From NCBI GenBank assembly GCA_004556155.1, contig SFIM01000027.1, forward strand, positions 1 to 40,325: a DNA stretch of 40,325 bases. The letters are read 5' to 3'. This document shows, in pieces, positions 1 through 8,055 of this stretch. Within the stretch, counting starts at the first letter, position 1; each line of letters starts with the position of its first letter. The position numbers and the translations under genes are program-made. The notes under the pieces were generated by a model. The model ran no database searches, was not told the DNA's origin, and saw only the letters and a list, made by a program, of their open reading frames with translations. This stretch comes from Clostridiales bacterium (GTDB lineage: Bacteria; Bacillota; Clostridia; Christensenellales; Aristaeellaceae).

Positions 1-20
1 CGGTTGCTGGACTGTTCAAT

Positions 21-93
21 GCGCCTTTAGGCGCGGCAGGTATCATTGCCTTGAAGGCATGGTGCATACCACCGGCTTAGCCGGTGGTTTTGA
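21..93 (+). other. Three consecutive hairpins, the last terminator-like; possible IS200/IS605-type end
   Basis: Three palindromes follow each other: GCGCCT-TT-AGGCGC (21-34), TGCCTT-G-AAGGCA (47-59) and a 9-bp stem ACCACCGGC/GCCGGTGGT with loop TTA (68-88) followed by TTTTGATTT. The third works as a Rho-independent terminator on the plus strand. From memory, runs of small hairpins like this mark the ends of IS200/IS605 (tnpA/tnpB) elements in Clostridia, but no transposase is in view, so that reading is inference. The MATE stop codon (77-79) lies inside the third hairpin. Confidence 0.4.
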
Positions 94-1603
94 TTTGTCG
101 GCGCTTTTTATGCCACATGGATGCTCTACCCCAACTAACGCACCCCGCCGTGCCCGATTCCCGCACCCAACTATGCCCCCGTGGCAGCGGACAACGCAGC
201 TTTCTCTGGTGCTTTCCTTGTACGCCCCGCGCTACTGCCTTACGGCAAGCGCGGGTTTCGGGCGGCAATTTACAAAATTGCGCGCCCTCAGCCGCCTGCG
301 GCGGCGCTATCAGCAGCCCAACGGCGTCGGCCAGGATCCAGCCGATGGGGATGGCGGCCCAAATGCCGGCCTCGCCCCAGACGGCTGAGAGCAGATAGGC
401 CAGCGCCACGCGCGTACCCAGGGAGATCACCGTCAGCACCACCGACATGCCCGGCTGCTGAATAGCGCGGAAATAGCCGTACAGCAGGAACAGGCAGCCG
501 ATGCCCGCATAAAATGCGCCCTCGATGCGCAGATAGCGCACGCCGCTGGCAATCACGGCCGTCTCATCAGCGCTGACAAAGACGCCCATCAGCGGCGCGG
601 CGAAAACGCATACCAGCGCCGATGTCGCCAGGCTGAACGCCGTGCTGATCAAAAACGCCCGCCGCGTGCCCGCACGGATACGCGCGGAATCGCCCGCGCC
701 GAAATTCTGCGCCACAAAGGTGGAATACGCATTGCCAAAGTCCTGCACGGGCAGGTAGGCGAAGGTGTCGATCTTGACCGCCGCGGCAAAGGCGGCCATC
801 ACCGTCTCGCCAAAGCTGTTCACCAGCCCCTGCACCATCAGAATGCCGAAGTTCATCACCGATTGCTGCGCGCAGGTTAGCCAGGAAAGGCTGAGAATTT
901 CGCGCATTACGCCGCGATTGTAGCGAAAATCAGCGCGTTTGGGAAGCCATTCCTTGCATTTTGCAAGCACATAAAGGCTCAACCCGGCAGCTGATATATA
1001 CTGCGCGATAACCGTCGCCCATGCCGCCCCGGCAATGCCCCAGTGCAGCCCCAGCACAAACAGTAAATCCAGCGCCATATTGAGCAGCGCCGATATGGCC
1101 AGGAACAGGAGCGGCACGGTGGAATTGCCCAGCGCGCGCAGCAGACAGGACAGATAATTATAGATCGAGGTAGCCAGCAGCCCGGCAAAGATGATCAGCA
1201 GATACGTCTGCATGCCATCCCACACCTCGGCCGGAACGCGCAAAAAGGCCAGAATTTGCGGCAAAAATGCGTAAACAGCGGCGTTTATCACAAGGGTGAC
1301 GGATAGAATCAGCACCAGCGCGTGCGCAATGCCCGCGCGCAGGGCAGGCTGATCTCCGCGCCCCTGATAGATGGAAAACAGCGCGCCCGCACCCATGGAC
1401 AAGCCCAAAAAGACGGAGGTCAGAAAGGTCATCAGCGTGTAGGCGGAGCCCACCGCAGCCAGCGCGCCCGCCCCCAGCGCGCGCCCGACAATCAGCGTAT
1501 CGGCAATATTATAGAACTGCTGCAGCAGGTTGCCTGCCATCATCGGCAGCGCAAACAGGATCAGCGAGCGCGAAATCGGCCCGCGCGTCAGATCTCGATA
1601 CAT
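77..1603 (-). CDS. MATE family multidrug/Na+ antiporter, C-terminus replaced by repeat sequence
   Basis: This is a polytopic inner-membrane efflux carrier of the MATE family, which exports drugs or metabolites using an ion gradient. The N-terminus (MYRDLTRGPISRSL, then LPMMAGNLLQQFYNIADTLIVG) is typical of the bacterial NorM/DinF-like group, and about twelve hydrophobic segments follow. I start at 1603 because GGAGGG lies 7 nt upstream; the open frame extends further but without a ribosome site. About 433 residues look like MATE. The last 75 or so residues (from PPQAAEGAQF) are basic, cysteine-containing and encoded by the composite repeat at 118-300, so the native end was lost or extended by repeat insertion. 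Whether the protein is still active is unknown. The gene is divergent from an Lrp-type regulator. Confidence 0.9.
   Translation of the reverse strand: MYRDLTRGPISRSLILFALPMMAGNLLQQFYNIADTLIVGRALGAGALAAVGSAYTLMTFLTSVFLGLSMGAGALFSIYQGRGDQPALRAGIAHALVLILSVTLVINAAVYAFLPQILAFLRVPAEVWDGMQTYLLIIFAGLLATSIYNYLSCLLRALGNSTVPLLFLAISALLNMALDLLFVLGLHWGIAGAAWATVIAQYISAAGLSLYVLAKCKEWLPKRADFRYNRGVMREILSLSWLTCAQQSVMNFGILMVQGLVNSFGETVMAAFAAAVKIDTFAYLPVQDFGNAYSTFVAQNFGAGDSARIRAGTRRAFLISTAFSLATSALVCVFAAPLMGVFVSADETAVIASGVRYLRIEGAFYAGIGCLFLLYGYFRAIQQPGMSVVLTVISLGTRVALAYLLSAVWGEAGIWAAIPIGWILADAVGLLIAPPQAAEGAQFCKLPPETRACRKAVARGVQGKHQRKLRCPLPRGHSWVRESGTAGCVSWGRASMWHKKRRQIKTTG
118..300 (+). repeat. Composite dispersed repeat, copy 1 (5' half of structured element plus 84-bp module)
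   Basis: Positions 118-205 align with 8091-8175: shared blocks include ATGCTCT, CCAACT, CCGCAC, CAACT and GGCAGC. Positions 212-295 match 8338-8421 with a single mismatch over 84 bp (a at 272, g at 8398). The right arm of the structured element is missing here and the DNA passes straight into the 84-bp module. The repeat supplies the last 75 or so codons of the MATE reading frame on the other strand. Confidence 0.8.
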
Positions 1604-1637
1604 GGATTTTCCCTCCAGGGTGGCATTTTCAGCGCTC

Positions 1638-1666
1638 ATTATAGCATGCGCAATTGCAAAACGCAA
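1638..1666 (-). promoter_or_regulatory. Sigma-A promoter for the MATE gene
   Basis: On the minus strand TTGCGT (1666-1661), a 17-nt spacer and TATAAT (1643-1638), with TGC before the -10 (extended -10). The -35 boxes of this promoter and the divergent one at 1682 are only about 15 bp apart. Confidence 0.6.
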
Positions 1667-1681
1667 GCTGCAAATTACATA

Positions 1682-1710
1682 TTGAAATCAATGAAAAACT
1701 GTGCTATAAT
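1682..1710 (+). promoter_or_regulatory. Sigma-A promoter for the Lrp/AsnC gene
   Basis: TTGAAA (1682-1687), 17-nt spacer, TATAAT (1705-1710), with TGC just before the -10. The leader to the start codon is short, about 23 nt. Confidence 0.75.
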
Positions 1711-1739
1711 CAGCCCAGCAACATCGCGGAGGGATGGCC

Positions 1740-2198
1740 ATGTATCTGAGCGGACTGGATGAGATTGATCGCAAAATGCTGGATCTGCTGACGCAGAACG
1801 CGCGCTACACCTACTCCGAGTTAGGCGAGCGGCTGGGGCTGTCGCGCGTGGCCATCAAAAACCGCATGGACGCGCTGGAGCAGCGCGGGGTGATCGAGGG
1901 CTACACGGTCATCGTCAATCCCCAGCGGCTGGGCAGCGCCGTATCCTGCTATTATGAGATTGAAACGCGCCCCGAGGCCCTGCCGCGCGTGATCGCGGCG
2001 CTTCAGGATTGTCCGAGCATCACCCAGATTTACCGCGTGACGGGTGCATGCCGCCTGCATGTGCACGCTGTGGCCGCCAGTCAGGAGGAGCTGGAAACGC
2101 TGACGCGCGAGGTGCTGGATCAGCTTTCCGGCGTGGAGCGCATTGAGAGCAGCGTCATTTTATCGCGCGTGAAGGATGTGAAGGGCCTGCGGCTATAA
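1740..2198 (+). CDS. Lrp/AsnC family transcriptional regulator
   Basis: This is a 152-residue regulator of the feast/famine family. Residues 5-60 form the winged helix-turn-helix (DEIDRKMLDLL, then ELGERLGLSRVAIKNRMDAL), and the rest is the ligand-binding RAM domain that makes dimers and octamers and usually senses amino acids. Two ATGs lie close together; I choose 1740 because GGAGGG (1728-1733) is 6 nt upstream, whereas the ATG at 1734 touches it. Family members often control themselves and a divergent transporter gene, and here the MATE gene is divergent with nearly overlapping promoters. The effector cannot be told from the sequence. Confidence 0.92.
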   Translation: MYLSGLDEIDRKMLDLLTQNARYTYSELGERLGLSRVAIKNRMDALEQRGVIEGYTVIVNPQRLGSAVSCYYEIETRPEALPRVIAALQDCPSITQIYRVTGACRLHVHAVAASQEELETLTREVLDQLSGVERIESSVILSRVKDVKGLRL

Positions 2199-2268
2199 GC
2201 CGGAAGGGGCGTTTTTGCAGGAAATTCGCCGCAAAAGCACAAGCTTTACAAAAATTTTAAGGAAAGAC

Positions 2269-2297
2269 TTGCAATTGTTCTATTCCTATGGTAAAAT
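2269..2297 (+). promoter_or_regulatory. Sigma-A promoter for rpmB
   Basis: TTGCAA (2269-2274), 17-nt spacer, TAAAAT (2292-2297). The leader of about 70 nt ends in GGGAGG before the rpmB start. Confidence 0.6.
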
Positions 2298-2374
2298 GGT
2301 CAAGCTGTCATAAGAGGCTTTCCCGCGGCCCTGCCGCGTGACGTAAGGCAATCTCCGACAGGGAGGTGTAAAAA

Positions 2375-2593
2375 ATGGGCAAGTACTGTGAAGTCTGCAA
2401 CAAGGGTTTGATGAACGGCAATCGCGTCAGCCATGCTGAAAACAAGACCGGTCGTATGTACGCTCCCAACGTTCAGCGCGTTCGCGTGCTGGTCGATGGC
2501 CGTCCTACGCACCTGAATGTGTGCACTCGCTGCCTGCGCAGCGGCAAGGTTGTCCGCGCGCTGCCCAGCGTCAGCGCAAGCGCCGAGGCCTAA
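2375..2593 (+). CDS. rpmB: 50S ribosomal protein L28, zinc-binding form
   Basis: L28 is a small basic protein of the large ribosomal subunit. The 72 residues begin MGKYCEVCNKGLMNGNRVSHAENKT, and the family core NVQRVRVLVDGRP follows. Two CxxC pairs (CEVC near residue 5 and CTRC near residue 50) make this the zinc-ribbon type, which in some bacteria is matched by a zinc-free paralogue under zinc limitation. A short Ser/Ala-rich tail extends past the usual 62 residues or so. It has GGGAGG upstream, its own promoter and its own terminator, so it is a single-gene unit. Confidence 0.96.
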   Translation: MGKYCEVCNKGLMNGNRVSHAENKTGRMYAPNVQRVRVLVDGRPTHLNVCTRCLRSGKVVRALPSVSASAEA

Positions 2594-2607
2594 TAATAGT
2601 GCCCCAA

Positions 2608-2650
2608 TAAAAAAGCCGATCCGCATAAAAGCGGCGGCTTTTTTATTTTA
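2608..2650 (+). terminator. Rho-independent terminator of rpmB
   Basis: AAAAGCCG-at-CCGC, loop ATAAAA, GCGG-CGGCTTTT followed by a run of T. Stem positions are about 2611-2640. Confidence 0.85.
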
Positions 2651-2679
2651 CAAAGGAAGAAAAATCCTTTCTTACGTCA

Positions 2680-2717
2680 AATCGCCCGGCAGGAGCAAGG
2701 CTCCAGGCCGGGCGATT
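2680..2717. terminator. Long hairpin between convergent rpmB and PBP genes
   Basis: AATCGCCCGGC (2680-2690) pairs with GCCGGGCGATT (2707-2717), and inside it GGAGC pairs with GCTCC around the loop AAG. It lies just past the PBP stop codon, so it probably ends the minus-strand transcript. A second hairpin with the same GGAGC-AA(G)-GCTCC core sits at 9899-9930. Confidence 0.65.
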
Positions 2718-2732
2718 GGTTGTTATCTGGGG

Positions 2733-5495
2733 TTAGCGCGCTCCGGCCATGGCCTGGGTCAGCGCGCCCATGGCGGCGGACAGGGCGGCCGCGTCGGGGG
2801 CGGAGTTGATGACCGTGTTCAGGTTAGAAATGGCTGCCTGCAGCGCGGCGTAGCCGGGATGATCGGGGCTGAGGGCGGCCAGCTGCGACTGGGCGGAGCT
2901 GAGCAGCGTCCGCGCGTCGGGCAATAGCTGATCGCGCACCAGCGGATCGGTCACGGTGGGCGCGCCGCCGCCCGTGCTGCCCGCATTGTGTACCGTGCAG
3001 GTCAGCGAGGACAGGAGCACATTGTTGTAGTTGGTATCGTTTGTCAGGCGCAGGGCGGCAAAATCGCCCAGATACTTGGTCAGCACATCGTCGTACTGCG
3101 TGCCGATAAAATCATACAGCGGGTGTCCCTGCGGCAGGGTGATGATGCCCGCCGTCTGCACCGAGGGGCAGTACTGCGTGGCCAGCCCGCCCGATACCGT
3201 GCATAGCGATACCTCGTGGTGCATCTGGCAATAGGTGGTGGGCGCGCCCTCGCGCGGCCAATAATCGGTGTACACCTTGTAGCCGTTGGCGTCCTTGCGG
3301 CAGGCGTCGGTGGCCAGCTGGCCGCTTACGCCGCAGGTGGTCACGCGCACCAGCCCGTAATCGGAGGCTGAGCCCTCCAGGATATCGCGGTTGGACAGCC
3401 CCTTCTGCTTGTGAATCTGGCTCATGAAGGCTTGCCACAGGGCCGCGGCGCTGTTGCCGCCCGTGGTCTTGGAGGACAATGCCTTGTAGTTGTCGTGGCC
3501 GATCCACACCGTGCCGCAGTACCAGCCCGTCATGCCGGCAAAGAACACGCCCTTCTGGTCGGAGTTGGTGCCCGTCTTGCCCGCCACGGTCTGGCCGCTG
3601 ATCTTGGCCTTGGTGCCCGTGCCGCTGCTGACGGCCTCCTTCATCATATCCACCGTCAGGTAGGCCGTCGCGGGGCTGAACACCTGATAGCTGGTCTGGT
3701 TGGCGTGCGCGTCATAGATGACGTTGCCGCTGCTGTCCGCGATGCCAAGGAAGGTGATGGGCGATTGATACACGCCGCCGTTGCCCAGCACGCCGAAGGC
3801 CACGGCCATTTCCACCGGCGACAGGCCGCTGGAGCCCAGCGCCAGGCCGAAGGGCGTTTCGTTGATGTGCTTATCCGATACGCCCAGCGCGCGCAGGATA
3901 TTGGCGGAGTTCTGCGTGCCCACATAGTTCATCAGCGCATAGGCCGCGGCGGTGTTATCGCTTTTTACCAGCGCGGTGCGCAGCGTTTCGGGGCCGCGAT
4001 AGCTGGAGCCGCCGTAGTTCTTGGGCCAGGTGGGGCGGCGGTTGGCGTCCAGATACCCCTTGATGGGCAGGGGCATGTTGTATACCACGGCGCTGCCGCC
4101 CAGCTTGCTGATTTCAATGGCCGGGGCGTACACCGAGATGGGCTTGATGGACGAGCCCACGGGCATGTTCATATCCGAGGCGCGGTTCAGCGTCTTGCGG
4201 CGGGTGGGCTGCGTGCGGCCGCCCACAATGGCCTTTAATTCGCCCGTGCGGTAATCCAGCACCACGGCCGCGGCCTGGGGCTGGAGGATCTCGTCATAGG
4301 TGCCGTCGGCGTTGCGGGCGCGGTAAATCTTATCCGCCGGGTCGCGCAGGGAAGGATAGCTCTGGTAGTTGTACAGCGTATCCTCCACCGTCTTTTGGAT
4401 TTCGGTATCCAGGCACAGGTACACATGATAGCCGCCCGTGCGCAGCTCGTTTTCCATCAGGTTGCGGTTATAGGAGGTATTTTCCAGGTTGTTGAGCTTG
4501 AGCAGCGTCTGCACCACATCGTTGACGGCGTATTCCACATAATAGATGTAGTTATAGGTGCTGCCCGCGTCGGGGGACTGCCGCAGCACTGTGGCGGTGG
4601 AGGGCTCCAGCGCGGCTACATATTCCTCATAGGTGATAAACTGGTTTTCGTACATCATCCGCAGGGCGTAATCCGTGCGGGTATTGGTGATGGCCGCGTA
4701 ATCGGTGGTTTCGGAGGTGCGGGTGTAGTAATTGCGGCGGGGATTGTAATAGTAGGGATTGGTGCACAGCCCGGCCAGCATGGCGCACTCGCGCAGGGAC
4801 AGCTGATACAGCTCCTTGCCGAAATAGCCGCGCGCGGCGGTATACACGCCGTAGTAGTTTTCGCCCAGGTAGATGGTGTTCAGGTAGCTTTCCAGAATCT
4901 GCTCCTTGCTGTACTGGGTTTCCAGCTGCATGGCCAGGTAGGCCTCCTGGATCTTGCGCTTATAGCTTTGCTCGCTGGACAGGATGGTGTTTTTAATCAG
5001 CTGCTGGGTGATGGTGCTGCCGCCCTGCTGGCTGCCGCTGACAAAGTTTTTAACAAACGCGCCGATAATGCGCTTGACGTCAATGCCGTTGTGGGTGTAA
5101 AAGCGCGCGTCCTCCACGGCCACAAAGGCGTTGCGCAGGCGCATGGGCATCTGCGATATGGACACCATCACGCGGTCCTCGGTGCCCTTGTAATCCGTAA
5201 TCAGGTTGCCCTGCGCGTCATAGATAAACGAGGTCTGCGCCTGATCGTCAATCAGCGTCAGATCCAGCGACGGGGCGGTATCCACATACGCGCGGGCAAT
5301 GCCCACCACCGCGCCTGCGCCCGCCAGCATGAGGATGAGCACAATCAGCGCCAGCGCGCGGATGGTATTGACCACCACGGAGGCGAGAAAATTGGGCCGG
5401 CGCATGCGGGGCTTGAAAATGCTGCGCGTTTCGCGGGTATCAGCAGGGGAGGGCGCGTCATATGCTGAATGGACGCGGGAAAGAAATTTTTTCAT
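2733..5495 (-). CDS. Class A penicillin-binding protein (PBP1A-like), bifunctional
   Basis: This enzyme polymerises glycan strands and cross-links peptides on the outer face of the membrane. From the chosen start (920 residues) there is a cytoplasmic tail and one membrane helix (about 40-70). A GT51 glycosyltransferase domain has its catalytic glutamate in VEDARFY (about 128) and the motifs GGSTITQQL and RKIQEAYLA. The transpeptidase domain carries SxxK (GSSIKP, serine about 448), SxN (SDN about 512) and KTG (AGKTGT about 640). A cysteine-rich segment and an alanine-rich tail follow. Start choice: the ATG at 5495 lies 14 nt from AAAGGAGG, while the in-frame TTG at 5507 is only 2 nt away, so 5495 is more likely but the spacing is unusual. 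It is divergent from yunB. Confidence 0.95.
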   Translation of the reverse strand: MKKFLSRVHSAYDAPSPADTRETRSIFKPRMRRPNFLASVVVNTIRALALIVLILMLAGAGAVVGIARAYVDTAPSLDLTLIDDQAQTSFIYDAQGNLITDYKGTEDRVMVSISQMPMRLRNAFVAVEDARFYTHNGIDVKRIIGAFVKNFVSGSQQGGSTITQQLIKNTILSSEQSYKRKIQEAYLAMQLETQYSKEQILESYLNTIYLGENYYGVYTAARGYFGKELYQLSLRECAMLAGLCTNPYYYNPRRNYYTRTSETTDYAAITNTRTDYALRMMYENQFITYEEYVAALEPSTATVLRQSPDAGSTYNYIYYVEYAVNDVVQTLLKLNNLENTSYNRNLMENELRTGGYHVYLCLDTEIQKTVEDTLYNYQSYPSLRDPADKIYRARNADGTYDEILQPQAAAVVLDYRTGELKAIVGGRTQPTRRKTLNRASDMNMPVGSSIKPISVYAPAIEISKLGGSAVVYNMPLPIKGYLDANRRPTWPKNYGGSSYRGPETLRTALVKSDNTAAAYALMNYVGTQNSANILRALGVSDKHINETPFGLALGSSGLSPVEMAVAFGVLGNGGVYQSPITFLGIADSSGNVIYDAHANQTSYQVFSPATAYLTVDMMKEAVSSGTGTKAKISGQTVAGKTGTNSDQKGVFFAGMTGWYCGTVWIGHDNYKALSSKTTGGNSAAALWQAFMSQIHKQKGLSNRDILEGSASDYGLVRVTTCGVSGQLATDACRKDANGYKVYTDYWPREGAPTTYCQMHHEVSLCTVSGGLATQYCPSVQTAGIITLPQGHPLYDFIGTQYDDVLTKYLGDFAALRLTNDTNYNNVLLSSLTCTVHNAGSTGGGAPTVTDPLVRDQLLPDARTLLSSAQSQLAALSPDHPGYAALQAAISNLNTVINSAPDAAALSAAMGALTQAMAGAR

Positions 5496-5540
5496 AAAAG
5501 GCCGCAAAGCCTCCTTTAAAATCAGATGATTTGCCTATCT

Positions 5541-5569
5541 ATCATAGCATATTTCCCGCCGCACCGCAA
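5541..5569 (-). promoter_or_regulatory. Probable promoter for the PBP gene
   Basis: On the minus strand TTGCGG (5569-5564), 17-nt spacer, TATGAT (5546-5541) with TGC before the -10 (extended -10). AAAGGAGG follows near the start. Confidence 0.5.
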
Positions 5570-5600
5570 TGTCACAGACTGGAAGGGAAGGTAAAACATC

Positions 5601-6266
5601 ATGGCCAAACGCTCCGCCCGCCGATTGCGCCTGCGCCGCGCGCTGCGCATCCTGCTGCTGATTGCGCTGCTGGGCTCGGTGCTCTACCTTTTGCTGGAAA
5701 AGAGCCTCACGCAGGTGATTTTAAATACGGCCTACGCCAAGGCCTATGCCATTGCGGTGGAAACGATGAACGAGGCTGTGCGGGAATCGCTGCAATCGGG
5801 CGCGGCGTATGAGGATTTGATCACCGTGCGCACGGACGGCGCGGGGCGCATCACGATGCTGGCGGCCAACACGGCGCGCATGAACGAGCTGGCGGTATCC
5901 GTGGCGCTGCGGGCGCAGAGCGCGCTGGAAACGCGCGACAGCGCGTCGATTGCCGTGCCGCTGGGCGCGGCGCTCAAGGCGCCCTTCTTTTCCTCCCTGG
6001 GCCCGCGCGTGCCCGTGCGGCTGTCGCCCGTGGGCTCGGTCAGCGCGGCCTTTGCCACCGAGTTTGAGGCCGCGGGCATCAACCAGACCCGGCACAAGAT
6101 CTGGCTGGAAATGCGGGCGGTGGTGCGCCTGGTGCTGCCCACCGGCGCCAAGGCTGTGGACGTGCAGACGCAGATTCTTATTGCCGAGAGCATCATTGTG
6201 GGCGATGTGCCTGATTCCTTTATCAACATTCCCGACCCTGACTCCGCGCTGAACTTTGCGGAGTGA
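5601..6266 (+). CDS. yunB: Sporulation protein YunB
   Basis: YunB is a sporulation protein of endospore-forming Firmicutes, made in the mother cell in Bacillus, with unknown biochemical function. The 221 residues start with an arginine-rich tail (RSARRLRLRRALR), then one membrane helix (about 16-32) and an outer domain with the family segments AKAYAIAVETMNEAV, ITMLAANTARMNEL and VPLGAALKAPFFSSLGPRVPV. The end FINIPDPDSALNF is also typical. The start follows a GGAAGG-type site about 9 nt upstream. This gene is one of the best signs that the host forms spores. I saw no clear sigma-E promoter upstream. Confidence 0.9.
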   Translation: MAKRSARRLRLRRALRILLLIALLGSVLYLLLEKSLTQVILNTAYAKAYAIAVETMNEAVRESLQSGAAYEDLITVRTDGAGRITMLAANTARMNELAVSVALRAQSALETRDSASIAVPLGAALKAPFFSSLGPRVPVRLSPVGSVSAAFATEFEAAGINQTRHKIWLEMRAVVRLVLPTGAKAVDVQTQILIAESIIVGDVPDSFINIPDPDSALNFAE

Positions 6267-6274
6267 GGAGGAGG

Positions 6275-6485
6275 AGGGGGACGGGGGAGGACGTTACTTT
6301 CTTGGAGCCCAAGAAAGTACCAAAGAAGGCTGCGTTGTGACGTGAAAGTCAAGTTAATAAAACTGGAAGGCGGCAGTGCCGCCTTCCAGCTTAAAATAAG
6401 TATCTTTTACGTCTACAACACAGGTTTTTTGTTACTTTCTTCACTGAAGAAAGTAACGTCCCCTTTGTCTCCTCGTCCCCCGTCC
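6275..6485. repeat. Inverted pair of the GTTACTTTC repeat module around a hairpin
   Basis: The left module (GTTACTTTCTT from 6293, AAGAAAGTACC, then GTGACGTGAAAGTCA near 6337) and the right module (TTTTACGTCTAC near 6404, GTTACTTTCTT, GAAGAAAGTAAC ending at 6457) face each other. Between them a 13-bp stem, CTGGAAGGCGGCA/TGCCGCCTTCCAG (6363-6389), can end transcripts from both sides. The outer edges both carry GACGGGGGA-like DNA, which makes the whole look like a small inverted-repeat element. It fills the gap between yunB and the next, convergent gene. Confidence 0.75.
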
Positions 6486-6489
6486 TCCA

Positions 6490-7998
6490 TCATCCATTCC
6501 CGGCCCACAGGTATTTCTCCTGAATGTAGCCCGAAATGCCATCGCGCAGCGAGAGAACGTGAATCCATCCATCCCCGGCAGTGCCGCAGAACAGCTCGCC
6601 GTCCCAAGGCATATGGCCAGGATTGTGCACCTGAGCCACCACGGCCGAGCTTTCATCGGGCTGGGTATAGAGCGGAATGTCCTGGCCAACCAGCTCCTCG
6701 CGCACAGAAAGCTGCACGCCCCGCACCTCCACGCCCTGATCACCAGGGGCCAGGTAGGCCGACATCATGTAGCCCTCCACATGGCCGATGCGCACATGCG
6801 ACCACTCGCCCTCCTCGCCCAATACCTGCACGGGCGTGCCGTTATAATAGCGTCCCAGCTCCTTACCGCCCGGCGCGTCGCGCAGGCGCAGCCGATCGGT
6901 AGGAATGGGATTGTTGACCACGCGCCAGTTGGTGCTGTCCATGGCGGCAAAGACTTCAGCCTGCGATTTGGGCAAATCGGCCAGATCGACCGTGCTCAGA
7001 TCAAAATCGGGCAGATCGCCGGCATAGAGGATAGTGTCATCAATAGAAGGTATAATCGCATTGGGGAATACAGAAAAAAGCTCATCTGTTTGCACCCAAG
7101 CCAATTTCCAGGCGCTATTGCAGTATAGTGCAAACGCGCAGGTAATATCCATAAAATTGCTGATGTTCATTTTAGACCAGGAATGAAAATCATCCAGAAT
7201 CCAGCCCTCCGGCAGTGGCAGCGAGCTGACCGTGCGATAGCCGTCCTTTTCATCATAGCTGCATGCAGCGACACGGCGCGTGCCATCCGGCGCAAAGTAC
7301 TCGGCAAACAGATACGGGCCATGCAGCGTGCGCTCCAGCGCCGCGTCCTCGGGCAGGCTCAGCGCCGCGCGTATCATTGCCTCGGGAGGATTGGCATATT
7401 CACTGGTGGGCAGCAGGGAGATGTCGAAGTCCGCCAGCGTCAGCTGATCGTCCAGCCCAGCCAAGGGCATGGGCAGGTAGATATTCTGGCGGAAAAGGTT
7501 ATCCCCTTTATCGAAGCGCGAAACAGATCGGCACAGCTTGCCATCCTGTACCCAGGCGGCGAGTTCTTCGTGAGAGTAGCGCATGGTCGTATCCACCGTG
7601 CCCCACGCGCCATTCTGCTTGACGGCGTGATAGGTGTATTCGGCGTATTCGTATTGACCGTCTTCTCCGCCGTGATAGGTGTAAAACAGCGCGTCCCCGG
7701 CGGTGTCGATCAGGAGCTCGGGGATATCCTCACCCTGCCGCAGCGCGGTGGGATTGTCGATGGTCAGCGCGTAATCCCCGCCCGCTTCGCGCTCGGCGAT
7801 GCACAGGCGGTTCTCGCTGCCGTTGGTCAATACCAGCGCGTACTGCCCCGCCGCCCCGTCGGCCGCAGCCACGGTGTAGCCCGGATGCGCAGTGGCGCAC
7901 AGGTCAAGCACCTCCTGCGGCACGGTCGCGTCCGCCAGCGCGCAGGGCAGGGCAAGGGCGAGCAGCAGCAAAATGAACAGGCATAGATGCTTTTTCAT
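6490..7998 (-). CDS. Secreted protein with C-terminal bacterial SH3 domains
   Basis: This 502-residue protein starts with a signal peptide (MKKHLCLFILLLLALALPCALA, cut before DATVP). A large middle part, about residues 25-370, is rich in acidic and aromatic residues and has no fold I recognise. Two SH3b-type segments end it: one around RLRLRDAPGGKELGRYYNG, the other around IPLYTQPDESSAVVAQV and ISGYIQEKYLW. Bacterial SH3 domains usually bind the cell wall, so the protein probably sits outside the membrane. The open frame runs 47 codons further upstream, but those codons lie in repeat DNA. AAAGGAGGG is 6 nt from 7998, which fixes the start. Confidence 0.75.
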   Translation of the reverse strand: MKKHLCLFILLLLALALPCALADATVPQEVLDLCATAHPGYTVAAADGAAGQYALVLTNGSENRLCIAEREAGGDYALTIDNPTALRQGEDIPELLIDTAGDALFYTYHGGEDGQYEYAEYTYHAVKQNGAWGTVDTTMRYSHEELAAWVQDGKLCRSVSRFDKGDNLFRQNIYLPMPLAGLDDQLTLADFDISLLPTSEYANPPEAMIRAALSLPEDAALERTLHGPYLFAEYFAPDGTRRVAACSYDEKDGYRTVSSLPLPEGWILDDFHSWSKMNISNFMDITCAFALYCNSAWKLAWVQTDELFSVFPNAIIPSIDDTILYAGDLPDFDLSTVDLADLPKSQAEVFAAMDSTNWRVVNNPIPTDRLRLRDAPGGKELGRYYNGTPVQVLGEEGEWSHVRIGHVEGYMMSAYLAPGDQGVEVRGVQLSVREELVGQDIPLYTQPDESSAVVAQVHNPGHMPWDGELFCGTAGDGWIHVLSLRDGISGYIQEKYLWAGNG

Positions 7999-8055
7999 GG
8001 AAACCCTCCTTTGTTTGGCTGTGTTTTCCAATATGAGCAAAGTGTCGGGTTCTCT

